Shown piece after piece: positions 9,134 to 18,941 of a stretch of 64,000 nt of DNA. Source of the stretch: Lachancea thermotolerans CBS 6340 (taxonomy: Eukaryota > Ascomycota > Saccharomycetes > Saccharomycetales > Saccharomycetaceae); contig NC_013083.1 of assembly GCF_000142805.1 (NCBI RefSeq), positions 186,001-250,000 on the forward strand, in the 5' to 3' direction. Every line of letters begins with the position of its first letter. Positions within the stretch are counted from its first letter, which is position 1. The notes beneath the pieces were generated by a model. It was not told the DNA's origin. It made no database searches and saw only the letters and a list, made by a program, of their open reading frames with translations. The position numbers and the translations under genes were made by a program.

Positions 9134-9820
9134 CGCATTGATGTTCGTGTTTAGAAATGAGTATCATGCGAGTCAAAAAAAAAATGCTTTGTATCGATTG
9201 AGTGTGCATGTAGTTCTTAGGTGCGAAGCCCTCTCTTCGCCACGAGCCTGGAAAGGCTATTTGTGCTGGTGAGAGCCCTCGCGTTGCCGCAGCGGGCGAG
9301 GGACTGTTAAGTGATTGCACTTCTAGCAGAATTATCATGCTCGAGGCGCGACAAAACTCCAAGGTCGGTTAATGCTTGTCAGCTGTTGCAATTGCATCCA
9401 CCCTATATAGGTTTAGTATATGCTGGTCATTTGTTTCGCATCATTGACCCAGAACCGCTTCCAGTGCAGTTCTTTAAGAGGTTGGCATACACCAAGTCTG
9501 TCGAATTCCACCCGGTCGGCAAGAAACTACTTCGCGGCTATGAAAAGGGACGGACGCGCGAGAGACGCTGAGCAAGGTATGCTAATTGTTCGCCAAATAT
9601 GTTCGGAAGGACGAGCGCCAAAAAAGCAATCGATCAAAGCCTAGCCTGTCTTCATGTCAATAAGTTATGCACTGATAAATGATCAACAAGAATGAAAAAA
9701 AAAAAAACTAGGTAGTAGCTTAAGTCCAAGCTTTGGCCATATTAGAACCACAACTTCAGAGATGGCCCCCGCTCCGGCGCATACACTTCTGGCCGAACAA
9801 TTATTTGATAATTAAAAATG
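9134..9820. other. Spacer between LSC1 and tRNA-Gly with hairpins and a doubtful short frame
   Basis: The region begins with three consecutive hairpins (9223-9302). A plus-strand frame at 9311-9571 (86 codons) ends in a strongly basic stretch, KKLLRGYEKGRTRERR, and might be a small gene or a relic. I cannot match it to any family, it has no clear promoter, and a chance origin is as likely. A run of 12 A lies near 9694. Confidence 0.4.
9223..9302. repeat. Three tandem hairpins downstream of LSC1
   Basis: Hairpin 1 pairs GCGAAG (9223-9228) with CTTCGC (9235-9240) around a 6-nt loop. Hairpin 2 pairs AGCCT with AGGCT just after it. Hairpin 3 pairs CCCTCGC (9276-9282) with GCGAGGG (9296-9302). 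They may shape the LSC1 3' UTR or belong to an RNA gene; nothing identifies a known RNA. Confidence 0.5.
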
Positions 9821-9828
9821 AAAAAAAA
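9821..9828 (-). terminator. RNA polymerase III terminator of tRNA-Gly
   Basis: A run of eight A on the plus strand gives T8 on the tRNA-coding strand, beginning two bases after the tRNA 3' end. Such T runs stop RNA polymerase III. Confidence 0.85.
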
Positions 9829-9830
9829 TT

Positions 9831-9901
9831 TGCGCGAACCGGGAATCGAACCCGGGGCCCAAGTATGGGAAACTTGGATTTTACCACTAAACCACTCGCG
9901 C
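9831..9901 (-). tRNA. tRNA-Gly(CCC)
   Basis: The minus strand folds into a 71-nt cloverleaf. The acceptor stem pairs GCGCGAG with TTCGCGC (one G-T pair). The D arm contains the A-box GTTTAGTGGT, the anticodon stem CAAGT/ACTTG encloses loop TTCCCAT with anticodon CCC at 9867-9869, and the T arm carries the B-box GGTTCGATTCC. There is no intron. The sequence resembles S. cerevisiae tRNA-Gly(CCC), which decodes GGG. Confidence 0.96.
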
Positions 9902-10657
9902 GCGTTATTGCAATAAGTTGCGCACAAGGGGGATTATAAGAAAACAACTAAAGTAGTTAGTAAGGACTCCAATAGAACACGTCCCCCCCCTTATTGTACT
10001 GTTACTTACGCGCGGAGTTGAGGTCTGAAATAGAAGTATTGACCGCGAGCAGCAATTCACCTATTTCGCTCGTATCTCTTTGGTAATAAATTATAGCGAG
10101 GAAATGCTCCCTCGCACGTATATCTTGGGTATCTATATTTTGGACTCCGAACGCTGAAGGATATCTGTTTTGAGAACTACAGTTTATTATTCTCGCGCTT
10201 CTTTTATCTCTCGCATAAAATTCACTTGCTAGACCTGAATGAGCTCGATATTCTGAGCAGAGCAATAATAGACACGAGGCATAAGCTACTTACAGCGTAG
10301 CCAATAATAGCCAAACCACAAACTTCAATGCACGCTATCTGGCAAATTGACCGTTTGCAGCTCCTCACTTCGGGCTCCTTGTGTCTAATAAATACATGTA
10401 ATTTTTATACGTGGAATACCCTAGTGAAGTTCGTTCTGAAAGTGGCATTTATGGGCAACTTCCTTATGCCGTGTTCCTAGCACGAAAAATGTAGCTTGAG
10501 TACCAGAAGTACCTAGCCAGCTAACTGGTACGTCAGAAAGTAGCCATAATCTCTATCAGCCCATCTTATCAAAACATTTGTCCATTAAATTACAGTCGAG
10601 CTTGAAGCTGTATATCTTACACTATTTCAGCACCGCATATTCCTCGGTTTCACGTTA
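9902..10657. other. AT-rich region upstream of tRNA-Gly
   Basis: This 756-bp stretch is the usual target zone for LTR retrotransposons upstream of a tRNA gene. It has a run of eight C (9983-9990) and an AT-rich block at about 10000-10300 flanked by TACTTAC copies. I could not find terminal TG...CA ends with matching target duplications, so no element is called. A minus-strand frame at 10002-10265 (87 codons) is not supported by anything else. Confidence 0.45.
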
Positions 10658-11587
10658 TCACATGAACATCGATAGCTTTTCCAGGTTGAGCTCGATATTC
10701 AAAACCATAGGGTCTTCCACGTCAAAAAAGCAGCAGGTATCCCCTACAAATCTATTGCTGCTACTGACCTTCCCGGATATGATGCTTGTTGGCCAGTTTT
10801 CGACATCCCATTTCAGGCCGCGTGTTGCCCTGATAACCGACGGCTTCCCAACAGGTAGGAGGCCACAGTTTTTTATACATTCTTCTTTGAACTTTTTGCT
10901 GTATTTGATTAGAGCCCCGCCTGTAGGAACAAGCATTATGAGGTCCGTTGTTGTCAGGTAGCAAAGACGATAATACGCATCTGTTCTGGCAGTGGCATAC
11001 AGCTGTGTTATGGAGTGAATAGTCTGGTCAAACCTCCCGTCTATGGCATTAAGAACCAGGAGATCCACGTCACGGTCTACCCAGATTTTTCGCTCCGAGT
11101 GGTAAAGCGTATGAATACCGTGGCAATCTTCTATACCATAATTCGTGTCTATCCCCGAAGACCGTGTAACCTTGTGAAAAGAAGAGGAGAAGAAATGAAG
11201 CGAGATCAATTGAAGACTCTTCGTAAAGTCCGTCGCATACTGCGACGTTTGACGAATGATGGCTACACCCTTCTGAATATAAAAGCGCAGAACATCTTCT
11301 CTAACAGAGTCTAAATCGCCAACAATGTAGTCGGGGATATGTCTCGAGCGGTCCTCATCGTTATCAAAGTATTCATACAGTCTGTTGGCGCCTCCGTCTG
11401 CGCAAACATGCAAAAAGTAGTTTCTCCATAGCTTTTCGAACACACCAGTTACCATGATCTTTTGATTCAAAATCAACAATGCAGAGTCATTTTGATGCGG
11501 TGAAAGAAACCCATTCAAGTCAAGAACATGTGAGTAAGCTGGCGGCTGGAACTGCAGCTCCTCTGTATTCTCCACAACGCTTTCCAT
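10658..11587 (-). CDS. THI80: Thiamine pyrophosphokinase
   Basis: The enzyme transfers pyrophosphate from ATP to thiamine, making the cofactor thiamine diphosphate. The substrate-binding motif CADGGANRLYEYF is at residues 62-74, and the metal/ATP motif PDYIVGDLDS lies at 85-94. The motif TSQYATDFTKSL near 115-126 is also typical of this kinase, as is the C-terminal beta-sandwich stretch ending in GLKWDVENWPTS. At 309 aa it agrees with S. cerevisiae Thi80 (319 aa, YOR143C), and it lies between LSC1 and ELG1 as expected. It is divergent from SPT3 with only 181 bp between the two ATGs. Confidence 0.96.
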   Translation of the reverse strand: MESVVENTEELQFQPPAYSHVLDLNGFLSPHQNDSALLILNQKIMVTGVFEKLWRNYFLHVCADGGANRLYEYFDNDEDRSRHIPDYIVGDLDSVREDVLRFYIQKGVAIIRQTSQYATDFTKSLQLISLHFFSSSFHKVTRSSGIDTNYGIEDCHGIHTLYHSERKIWVDRDVDLLVLNAIDGRFDQTIHSITQLYATARTDAYYRLCYLTTTDLIMLVPTGGALIKYSKKFKEECIKNCGLLPVGKPSVIRATRGLKWDVENWPTSIISGKVSSSNRFVGDTCCFFDVEDPMVLNIELNLEKLSMFM

Positions 11588-11768
11588 TCCTGTGCAAGCG
11601 CTGTTTAAAGATTGAGTAGGTTTGTATTAAGTAGTGCAGTTGAAAAAAACTGATGTTAAGTAACTTTAAGCTCAACGAGGTTGGCTTTATAAGTTTATCA
11701 TACAAAGCACAAAAAGCTCGCACGCTTAAGGCAAGCAAGGCTCGTGCACCACTTCTTTTGTCGGAAAG

Positions 11769-12761
11769 ATGGACAAATATAAATACCGAGTCGAAATCCA
11801 ACAGATGATGTTTGTCTCTGGGGAGAATAACGATCCGCCAGTTGAAACTACATGCTTAATAGAGGATATTGTGCGGGGGCAGGTAATAGAGATTTTGCTA
11901 CAATCAAACAAGACAGCGCATTCAAGGGGAAGTAAAAGCATTCTGCCCGAAGATGTTATTTTCTTGATCAGGCATGACAGAGCGAAGGTTAACAGACTTA
12001 GGACGTACCTATCATGGAAGGACCTTCGTAAAAACGCCAAAGATCAAGACGCCAATGCAGCAGCCGGAGGCAACAGTGGAGGAGGGGGAGATGGACCTGA
12101 AGGTGCCGTCGAGGAGGATGACAAGAAAGGCGACAAAGACGGGGGCAACATGATGCGCGTCAAGAAATCTCAAATAAAACTTCCTTGGGAACTACAGTTC
12201 ATGTTCAATGAGCAACCTCTAGAGACAAACGAAGATGCTGATGATCTTGACGAAGATGAAAGAGAGGCCAATGTAGCGACTTTGAAGAGACTGAAGATGG
12301 CCGACGATAGGACGCGTGACATGACCAAGGAGGAATATGTGCATTGGTCTGATTGTCGTCAAGCAAGCTTTACATTCCGTAAAGGCAAAAGATTCAAGGA
12401 CTGGTCTGGGATTACACAGTTAACCGAAGGAAAACCCCATGATGATGTGATCGATATTCTCGGGTTTTTAACATTCGAGATCGTATGCGCTCTTACTGAG
12501 ACTGCATTGAAGTTCAAGAAGCGCGAAGAGCTTTTGCAATTAAAGAAAGATAAGTCTCAAAAATCACAACCAGACGTTGTTCAAGACTCTACCAGGGAAC
12601 GCAAAAAAAGACTATTCGATGGTCCGGATAACGTGGTGAATCCATTAAAACCAAAGCATGTCGAAGACGCCTGGCGCGCTCTACAGACAATAGATATGAA
12701 ACACAGGGCACTAACTAATTTCAAAGGCGGAAGATTAAGCTCTAGGCCAGCTATTATGTGA
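11769..12761 (+). CDS. SPT3: SAGA complex subunit Spt3
   Basis: Spt3 is the SAGA coactivator subunit that helps deliver TBP to promoters. The N-terminal 90 residues form one half of a paired histone fold (RVEIQQMMFVSGENNDPP through LPEDVIFLIRHDRAKVNRL), and the second half follows around residues 200-250 (SFTFRKGKRFKDWSGI through ILGFLTFEIVCALTE). The linker near residues 100-135 is glycine-rich then acidic and is variable in the family. Its 330 aa compare with 337 aa in S. cerevisiae (YDR392W). It is the first gene of the YDR392W-YDR407C series, here interleaved with YOR14x genes. It converges on ELG1 with a 32-bp gap. Confidence 0.96.
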   Translation: MDKYKYRVEIQQMMFVSGENNDPPVETTCLIEDIVRGQVIEILLQSNKTAHSRGSKSILPEDVIFLIRHDRAKVNRLRTYLSWKDLRKNAKDQDANAAAGGNSGGGGDGPEGAVEEDDKKGDKDGGNMMRVKKSQIKLPWELQFMFNEQPLETNEDADDLDEDEREANVATLKRLKMADDRTRDMTKEEYVHWSDCRQASFTFRKGKRFKDWSGITQLTEGKPHDDVIDILGFLTFEIVCALTETALKFKKREELLQLKKDKSQKSQPDVVQDSTRERKKRLFDGPDNVVNPLKPKHVEDAWRALQTIDMKHRALTNFKGGRLSSRPAIM

Positions 12762-12793
12762 AAAAAACCGTGTACAGCATCTTGTATCAATCA

Positions 12794-15190
12794 TTACAGA
12801 GGACGAAAGCTCCAAGCGCTCAACAACAGGTCTGGTTCCCCTTTGAACCAAATTGGGTAAAAGGCATGCTCTTGGAGAAGCCTTATTACCACCTCCCTTT
12901 CATTTTCGGGAGGCACCCCTGTCATGGCATTTTGGTATATTAGTCTGTTCTGCGCCTTTCGCGCTTTATCATGTTTAGCCACTTCACACACTAGCGGTAT
13001 GACATCTTGGCATATTTGGCTTCTGGTCATTACGGATGTGAGGTTCATAAAGTAGTCATTAAACGATGACCTTACGTGATCGCCGTTCTCCGAAAATCTA
13101 TCCATAATTTCTTTAACTTTTCTTGAGTTCCTAGTCATTCTAGCATTTCCTCCATGATCTTCGTTGAAGGAGGCCGTCTCGGAGACTCTGCTCTTTAGGT
13201 AGTGTATTGTTTCCATGGCAGCTTTCTGAAAAATATGATTACCGCATTCTTGTTGTTCGTTGGGATCGAAAACCCTGCTGCGAAGGTACTCCGTAACGTC
13301 CATTTCAAATGGCATGAGCGGGCGCTTCAAAGAGTCATGCAAATGTTGTTTATAGTCGACCATATAGTCGAATGCAAGTTTTTGCTCGTCAGAGAAAGAC
13401 ACAAAATCTTTGGATTTACTCGCGAAATATACGGTGGAATCACGATCTTGCTCTAAATTAGACTTCCACTGAATACCTCTCAAAATAACATCCTGTTCTG
13501 ATAAGAGAGTAGAGCTGAATAGCGCAGAGGCGATATCCTGCGGCGGCACCACAGGTTCCACTGTTCTCTCTGACGTGTGGTCAGATAGAGACATCCATTG
13601 GAGCTCCATAAGGCACTTCCTTATATCGCACATATTGAGTTTAATAATGTGCTCTAGAAACTCGCGAGGCCACAAGAGACCTCGAGATGTTAAAAATTGC
13701 TGCAATTGATCTACAGCTTTTGGAAAATCGATTGCCTTGGCTTGGAATAGCGAATTTTCTTCTTGTGCAACTTGTAGAATATTCAGGGGAATATAATTGA
13801 TATCTCTGCAAATTAAAACCACTGGCCTCCTGGCCTTGATCAGGAGCTTTTCAACTGCGTTCCAAAACAGCTTGTCTCGCTCTCTAAACAAGACATCAAC
13901 ATCATCAAAAAGAATCAACCCTTTAGATCCTTTGTCCTTAACATAATGTGTTGTTGAGAAATCTAGTACACTCTGTAGGAAGTCCCTTTTCCCTCGGTTC
14001 CCTGATGCATTGATTTCAAAGATCTGACCAGAGTAGGAGTTCATCAGAGACTTCAGAAGCGTGGTCTTTCCAACAGCCTCTCCGCTTAAAATCATCAAAG
14101 GCACGAACTCTTCCTCTTGTTCATCACCCTCCTCGAGATCGTCATCGACCACAAAAAAGTCCATCTCGTCATCAGCCTCAACCTTCTTCTTCCGAAGCTT
14201 GTTCCTGGTAGTTTTCTTTCGCAATTTTTTGAAAGCCTTATCCAACCAGCTATGTACATCACGCTTGAGATTATCATTCAATATAACATTCTCGACATCG
14301 TGAGGCTCGAAGTCCTCTGTCCATATTTTGTTTGAGCATCGTCTCCCTGACGCTTCCAAACCAAGAGTTTGTAGTGCCGTTTTGGACTGCTTGTTTGATA
14401 AATTAAGCGACTTGTATTCGTGAGGGTCGAAGTTGAGTACCAGTTCAGGAGCGCTTTTGTTCTTCTTTTTCAGTGACAGCGGGCGAGCATTAATGTAGTC
14501 AGTATTATCAGTGACATTCTGTGACGCTGGTAGTGGCGTTTCCATAGAATCTAGCGACGACACTTCATGTAAAGGCTTCACAGGTGTCGTCGATACAAGT
14601 TCGACCTCATCAATTTCCTGATACTCTTCCTGATTTCTGTTCCGCTTTTGAAAGTTGTCAAATAGCTTTTTTACTGAAGTCTTTTTGGTGCAAGTGAGCC
14701 CTGACATTATGCGTTCGTGTGTTTCTCTGTTTTTGCCGGAGTCGCTAATATGAATCACTTCCAGATCTTCAGACTTGGAACAGCTAGTCTTGGAAGAAGG
14801 CTGTGTTTTTTTGTTGCCTAACCCAGGCTGGCTCTTACCGGATAGGATTTGTTTGACCGTGAGTTTCGGTGTTCCTGGCTCCGCTATAATCTCACAATCA
14901 CCCACAAAAGGCAAGCTAGTACGGTGTGGCGGTTCTCTTTGTGGTAAATGAACATCGTCGGTGGCGCAACTAATTTTCTGGTTGTTCAGTTCAATTCTAA
15001 GAGGTGAGGAATCGCCGGTGGTCCAGTTATTGTCGTAGTCTATAATGCCTGAGGTCTCAATACTATCTAAGAAATCGTCTGTTGAGACGTCAGAGTGCAA
15101 GTCGCTGGCCAATTCAATTTTAGGCTTCCGGTTTCCACTCAGTAGAGTCCCCAACCTCACCGTTTTCCGAGGCGTGGGCGAAGTCATCAC
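12794..15190 (-). CDS. ELG1: PCNA unloader, RFC-like clamp loader large subunit Elg1
   Basis: Elg1 forms an alternative clamp loader with Rfc2-5 and removes PCNA, with a preference for SUMO-PCNA, after replication. The N-terminal half is disordered. It holds a likely PCNA-interacting motif, TVKQILSG (residues 111-118), and a strong SUMO-interacting motif, EVIHISDS (144-151). The AAA+ core begins near 360, with Walker A-like SGEAVGKT at 369-376 (the first position is Ser rather than Gly or Ala) and Walker B LILFDDVD at 425-432. The C-terminal third is helical as in other RFC large subunits. At 798 aa it matches S. cerevisiae Elg1 (791 aa, YOR144C), and it is followed by PNO1 in the same orientation, as in S. 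cerevisiae. Confidence 0.95.
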   Translation of the reverse strand: MMTSPTPRKTVRLGTLLSGNRKPKIELASDLHSDVSTDDFLDSIETSGIIDYDNNWTTGDSSPLRIELNNQKISCATDDVHLPQREPPHRTSLPFVGDCEIIAEPGTPKLTVKQILSGKSQPGLGNKKTQPSSKTSCSKSEDLEVIHISDSGKNRETHERIMSGLTCTKKTSVKKLFDNFQKRNRNQEEYQEIDEVELVSTTPVKPLHEVSSLDSMETPLPASQNVTDNTDYINARPLSLKKKNKSAPELVLNFDPHEYKSLNLSNKQSKTALQTLGLEASGRRCSNKIWTEDFEPHDVENVILNDNLKRDVHSWLDKAFKKLRKKTTRNKLRKKKVEADDEMDFFVVDDDLEEGDEQEEEFVPLMILSGEAVGKTTLLKSLMNSYSGQIFEINASGNRGKRDFLQSVLDFSTTHYVKDKGSKGLILFDDVDVLFRERDKLFWNAVEKLLIKARRPVVLICRDINYIPLNILQVAQEENSLFQAKAIDFPKAVDQLQQFLTSRGLLWPREFLEHIIKLNMCDIRKCLMELQWMSLSDHTSERTVEPVVPPQDIASALFSSTLLSEQDVILRGIQWKSNLEQDRDSTVYFASKSKDFVSFSDEQKLAFDYMVDYKQHLHDSLKRPLMPFEMDVTEYLRSRVFDPNEQQECGNHIFQKAAMETIHYLKSRVSETASFNEDHGGNARMTRNSRKVKEIMDRFSENGDHVRSSFNDYFMNLTSVMTRSQICQDVIPLVCEVAKHDKARKAQNRLIYQNAMTGVPPENEREVVIRLLQEHAFYPIWFKGEPDLLLSAWSFRPL

Positions 15191-15389
15191 TACCTGTGGT
15201 GGATAAGTAGATATGTGTAATACCCGGAAGCCTTGATTATTTTAACGCGATGAGACGCGAAAACAGTGCTGTAGCTCTGGCACGTGACGAATTACCAAAA
15301 CGCCTTTAGCGTTGATATTACAATGACTTGAACCTAGTGTACATAGCTAAATAACGCGTAGGATTTACCCGCAACCATCCCAGAGTTAC

Positions 15390-16226
15390 TCAATAGCGCT
15401 CTTTTAACCTAGAAGCCACGGTACGTAGGTTACCGTATACCTTTCCTGGTGGCGAACCCAAGATGAGACTGACCACGGACTCACGGGCCATTCTAATATG
15501 TGTGAAACCACCCAGTATATGAATCTTGGAGTCTGCGAGCACGATTCTGGTCCTGGTAGCATTCTCAATGGCGAATTTTGTTTTACCGTCTTTACCCGCG
15601 ATTCTACCGATAGCTCTGGAGAGATGGTCACCGTTTAAGGTCTTGACGTCTTTGATTTCGAAAGTCTCGATGTAAAGGTCATCCAACCTCAACAGTGCGA
15701 TGGCATCGTCCAAGTCGAAACCCAAGGTAAAGGCCTTAATGAAGTCTGCGCCCTTCTGCAGTGCACCAGGGTCTGTAGTGTGCTTAGGATGCGTTCTTAA
15801 CTCCACAGTCTTCGTTTTGAGATTCATACGGACTTGTAGCTTAAGGTGGTCGACCAGAGGTGGGTATATTTTGGTCCAGTTGTTTCTTAGCGGCGTCATT
15901 CTGTGTGGGGGAACAGGGACTTTTCTGGATTCCGGCTTCACTTTCATCTCGCCAGAGGCCGCCGCAGACGCAAACCTAGGCTTTCCTTGCTCATCAAGGA
16001 CCACTGAATTTGATTCCACGGTTTTGTCTTCTGGAGCAGCGGCGCCTTCTGAGGCCTCTTGTGCATCTACCAAAACCTCATCGTCATCATCCTCGTCAAT
16101 CTGCTGAGTGTTTTCGAGGCCAAATATTCTGGAGTTTGTGCTACCTGCGGTATTGGAGCCCGCAGTATCGTTTTGAGCCTTTTTCAGAGCCGTAGGTGCC
16201 ACCATAATGTCAGCTTCTCGTCCCAA
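15390..16226 (-). CDS. PNO1: KH-domain ribosome assembly factor Pno1 (Dim2)
   Basis: Pno1 binds the 3' end of 18S pre-rRNA in 90S and pre-40S particles and partners the endonuclease Nob1. The N-terminal 90 residues are acidic and poorly ordered. The C-terminal part has a degenerate KH domain and then a canonical one near residues 180-265, with RAIGRIAGKDGKTKFAIENA containing the GxxG-type loop (GKDG). At 278 aa it is close to the S. cerevisiae protein (274 aa, YOR145C). A Reb1 core TTACCCG (15365-15371) just past its stop may limit read-through. A CACGTG site at 15281 lies between it and ELG1. Confidence 0.96.
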   Translation of the reverse strand: MGREADIMVAPTALKKAQNDTAGSNTAGSTNSRIFGLENTQQIDEDDDDEVLVDAQEASEGAAAPEDKTVESNSVVLDEQGKPRFASAAASGEMKVKPESRKVPVPPHRMTPLRNNWTKIYPPLVDHLKLQVRMNLKTKTVELRTHPKHTTDPGALQKGADFIKAFTLGFDLDDAIALLRLDDLYIETFEIKDVKTLNGDHLSRAIGRIAGKDGKTKFAIENATRTRIVLADSKIHILGGFTHIRMARESVVSLILGSPPGKVYGNLRTVASRLKERY

Positions 16227-16424
16227 ATTTTCCAGATGCAGAAGCTCATCGGATCTTTTTCTATCTCATCTCTAAAATTTTTCTTCGCTTAGGATGTCTG
16301 CCCTCGGTATAAGGTTGAGCACCAAGCTGCAAAAATAGCTATTCCGAGGGTAAGATATGAAAAAGGTGCTGAAGAATCCCATTATTAGTCCACAGATGAA
16401 CGACCGCGAGGGAGAAAGGCTAGC

Positions 16425-18206
16425 ATGATATCAAATGCTAGAAGACATCTACGGGTTTTATCGACTCGCCCTAATGTATCGAGAACATGCGTCTACGGCT
16501 TATGTGGTCTGAACAAATACTATAATCTTAGGCCCCAGGCCAAGCTATGTGTCACAAACCGACTTTACTCCACGAAAAAGGACCTGAACGAGCTCTCTAA
16601 GAACACAGACTTCTTGCACACGCAAAACATTCTGCTACAGAAGAATCAGCAACGATTGACGAAGCAGAAGTTGCTTTCTGAAGCGACAAATTTCTTTGAG
16701 AGATTCACAATAAAAACCAAGTGGTTCCTGATACGAGGCAACAGGCCGTTTAGTACAGATGAGCTCAGCACAATATTCTCATGGCTGGTTATTTCTCAGA
16801 TATTGTGGGTGGTGCTGGGTACCACTACGTTTGTATCGCTGCTTCTGTTCACATTCAACACCGTTTTTGCCAAGGAAATGGTCGGCAAGTTTGTTGGAAA
16901 TCTACTGAACGACTACGTTGACGACTGCGACATTCAATTCCGGGACGCTCTGGTCCCAGAATGGAGGAGGGGGTGTATTAGCTTTAAACAGGTGAAGCTG
17001 AAGAGCTCGAGTCCTTCGCAGGGCGAGGGACTGAGAAAGGAAGATAGCTCAGAAGCCTTGAGCTTTTCTCTCGATTTTAACCAGATCGACATCACGCTTT
17101 CCTTTACCAAGTGGTTTCGCGGCCACGGACTTATAAACGATCTTACTCTCTACGGAATGAAGGGTGAAGTGGCGCTGGGCCAAGGCGTGGACCAGGATCT
17201 CTTGATCTCTTGGTTTTCCAACCCGCGTTATCACCTTGGGAAGGTGAAGGTTCGTGACAGCTGCATCAATGTTCTTGATAGAAACCTGAACCAGAATTAC
17301 AGGATGTCGATTTACAATATGGACTTACCGCAACTTCGCTTTAAGTGGGCGTTGATAGACTTTTTTAATGCCAATGTTGTGACAGGCGCTATTAACCACT
17401 CGCTTTTCAGTGTCCACAAGCGCCAGCATAAACTTGCATACTTACAAGATTTTGAGCATGACCTATCCCCTTGGAAACGAATCACTCGCTTACGATTAGA
17501 TGAGATATCCGTTAAAGATCTTGGCCTCGACAAGAGCAACTCGTTCAATTGGGTTGAAGATGGCCAAGTCGAAATTATTGCAGATGTAATGCTCCCAGAT
17601 ATTCCTGAAGACGAAGACTACGATTATGACGAGAACAGGTATATTGTGATGGATATGAAGTTCAAATTTAAAGACTTGATGGCGCGCTATCCTTCAGAGG
17701 AACCAAAACTGAGCAATGGAGATGCTCTCGCAACTTTGGATGAACTGAGGCCTCTGATTGCATTCGTTAATACCCAGAGAGGCCTGTTCCACTCTTTCAT
17801 GGACATCCAAAACACAAATTCAATTTGGAACAACATAGCAAATGTCTCCATCAAGAAAAACAAGTCATATCCTGACACAACTGTTATTCCATCGAACGTC
17901 AAGTGGCCAGAGTATGAAGACCCCAACCGCCCCGGCCAAGAAATCATCAAATATCATGACCAACCCGTTCATAACAACAACGAGATAGTACTAAGGTCGC
18001 GTATCGTTAAAAATATCGATGAGCTAAAGGATTTGGTCCTGTTCCGGGAAACAGGGATATATGATACATTAAGCATGGAGCTCCATGTTGATTTGATGCG
18101 GATGGTGGAAGAATGGGAACACAGGAAAAAGAATGATTGGAAGCGAGTCTGGGGCACCACAGTTGCTTCACAACTGATGATTTTGGGTTTAGGTGCGATG
18201 GTTTGA
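16425..18206 (+). CDS. MDM32: Mitochondrial inner membrane protein Mdm32
   Basis: Mdm31 and Mdm32 are paralogous inner-membrane proteins needed for mitochondrial shape and lipid homeostasis. Residues 1-50 form an Arg-rich presequence. The first membrane span is at 117-148 (FSWLVISQILWVVLGTTTF), and the protein ends in a hydrophobic stretch, TTVASQLMILGLGAMV, as in the family. The middle carries the conserved WRRGCISFKQVKL and RYHLGKVKVRDSCINVLDR segments. I choose MDM32 over MDM31 from position: it lies between PNO1 and SPP2, as YOR147W does between YOR145C and YOR148C. At 593 aa it is slightly shorter than I recall for Mdm32 (622 aa). The paralogue name is the least certain part. Confidence 0.88.
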   Translation: MISNARRHLRVLSTRPNVSRTCVYGLCGLNKYYNLRPQAKLCVTNRLYSTKKDLNELSKNTDFLHTQNILLQKNQQRLTKQKLLSEATNFFERFTIKTKWFLIRGNRPFSTDELSTIFSWLVISQILWVVLGTTTFVSLLLFTFNTVFAKEMVGKFVGNLLNDYVDDCDIQFRDALVPEWRRGCISFKQVKLKSSSPSQGEGLRKEDSSEALSFSLDFNQIDITLSFTKWFRGHGLINDLTLYGMKGEVALGQGVDQDLLISWFSNPRYHLGKVKVRDSCINVLDRNLNQNYRMSIYNMDLPQLRFKWALIDFFNANVVTGAINHSLFSVHKRQHKLAYLQDFEHDLSPWKRITRLRLDEISVKDLGLDKSNSFNWVEDGQVEIIADVMLPDIPEDEDYDYDENRYIVMDMKFKFKDLMARYPSEEPKLSNGDALATLDELRPLIAFVNTQRGLFHSFMDIQNTNSIWNNIANVSIKKNKSYPDTTVIPSNVKWPEYEDPNRPGQEIIKYHDQPVHNNNEIVLRSRIVKNIDELKDLVLFRETGIYDTLSMELHVDLMRMVEEWEHRKKNDWKRVWGTTVASQLMILGLGAMV

Positions 18207-18284
18207 GCGGATTTCCGGAATTCATGGATATAACGAAGTAACGCTGTGTATATGTCAACGTTTTAATAGCCTTTAAATGCACGG

Positions 18285-18941
18285 CTAGGTCAGCTGCTGC
18301 TCCTCAATGGGTTTTCCCCTCCGCCTACTCACTTTGATAATGGGTAGAAACGGCTCTGACTTATTTATTCCTTCCGACACCGTATTTTGAGATGCTTTAG
18401 CGCCAAGCCCAAGCAAAGATGGCCGAAATTGTTCGTGCGGAAGAACTGGTTTAGATTTGCCTGCTGATTTTGCTACTACCTCATTTTCAAGTTCGCCATT
18501 CCAACCCATTCCGCGGAGAAGCGCGTCACCAAACTCTTCGACAGGGACAGTCTCATATTCTTCTTGCGCTGTTTCTGTTGGTAGGTGAACAACAGAGTTT
18601 GGTTTTCTTGATAGCGCTAAGGCTTCGCGATTATGTTGCCTCCTGAGGTCTCGCGCTCCAGATGTGCTTTGATTCAAGCCGTATCCTAAACTCTCCTCAT
18701 CTCGTCCATTTTCGTCTACAATCGGCACGTTCCACCCTTTGTTGGCAGGTGGGGGTTTTATAACAAGTTGTGGCTCTGCTGAATTTTGATGCTCATCGAT
18801 GTGAGTGATTCGTATTTTAGACTTCGGTACTTTATTTGCGTCGGCGTCATTAAAGATATTTGCTCTCTTCTTTTTCTTCTCTGAACTCGCTGTCTTCTTG
18901 CTTACTTTCCCAGCTTTGAGGTTAATCGAGAAGCCAACCAT
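18285..18941 (-). CDS. SPP2: Splicing factor Spp2, partner of the Prp2 helicase
   Basis: Spp2 is the G-patch-type cofactor that activates the DEAH helicase Prp2 before the first step of splicing. The key motif is VPVEEFGDALLRGMGWNG at residues 132-149, the Prp2-binding G-patch-like core. The N-terminus (MVGFSINLKAGK) has the FSxxLK pattern seen in Spp2/GPKOW proteins. The rest is basic and low in complexity, consistent with a disordered linker. Its 218 aa exceed the 185 aa of S. cerevisiae Spp2 (YOR148C), mostly through longer linkers. It converges on MDM32. Confidence 0.92.
   Translation of the reverse strand: MVGFSINLKAGKVSKKTASSEKKKKRANIFNDADANKVPKSKIRITHIDEHQNSAEPQLVIKPPPANKGWNVPIVDENGRDEESLGYGLNQSTSGARDLRRQHNREALALSRKPNSVVHLPTETAQEEYETVPVEEFGDALLRGMGWNGELENEVVAKSAGKSKPVLPHEQFRPSLLGLGAKASQNTVSEGINKSEPFLPIIKVSRRRGKPIEEQQLT

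Noticed and set aside
10000-10300. Possible solo LTR upstream of tRNA-Gly
   Set aside because: TACTTAC copies flank an AT-rich block of fitting size, but the ends lack matching target-site duplications and clear terminal TG/CA inverted repeats.
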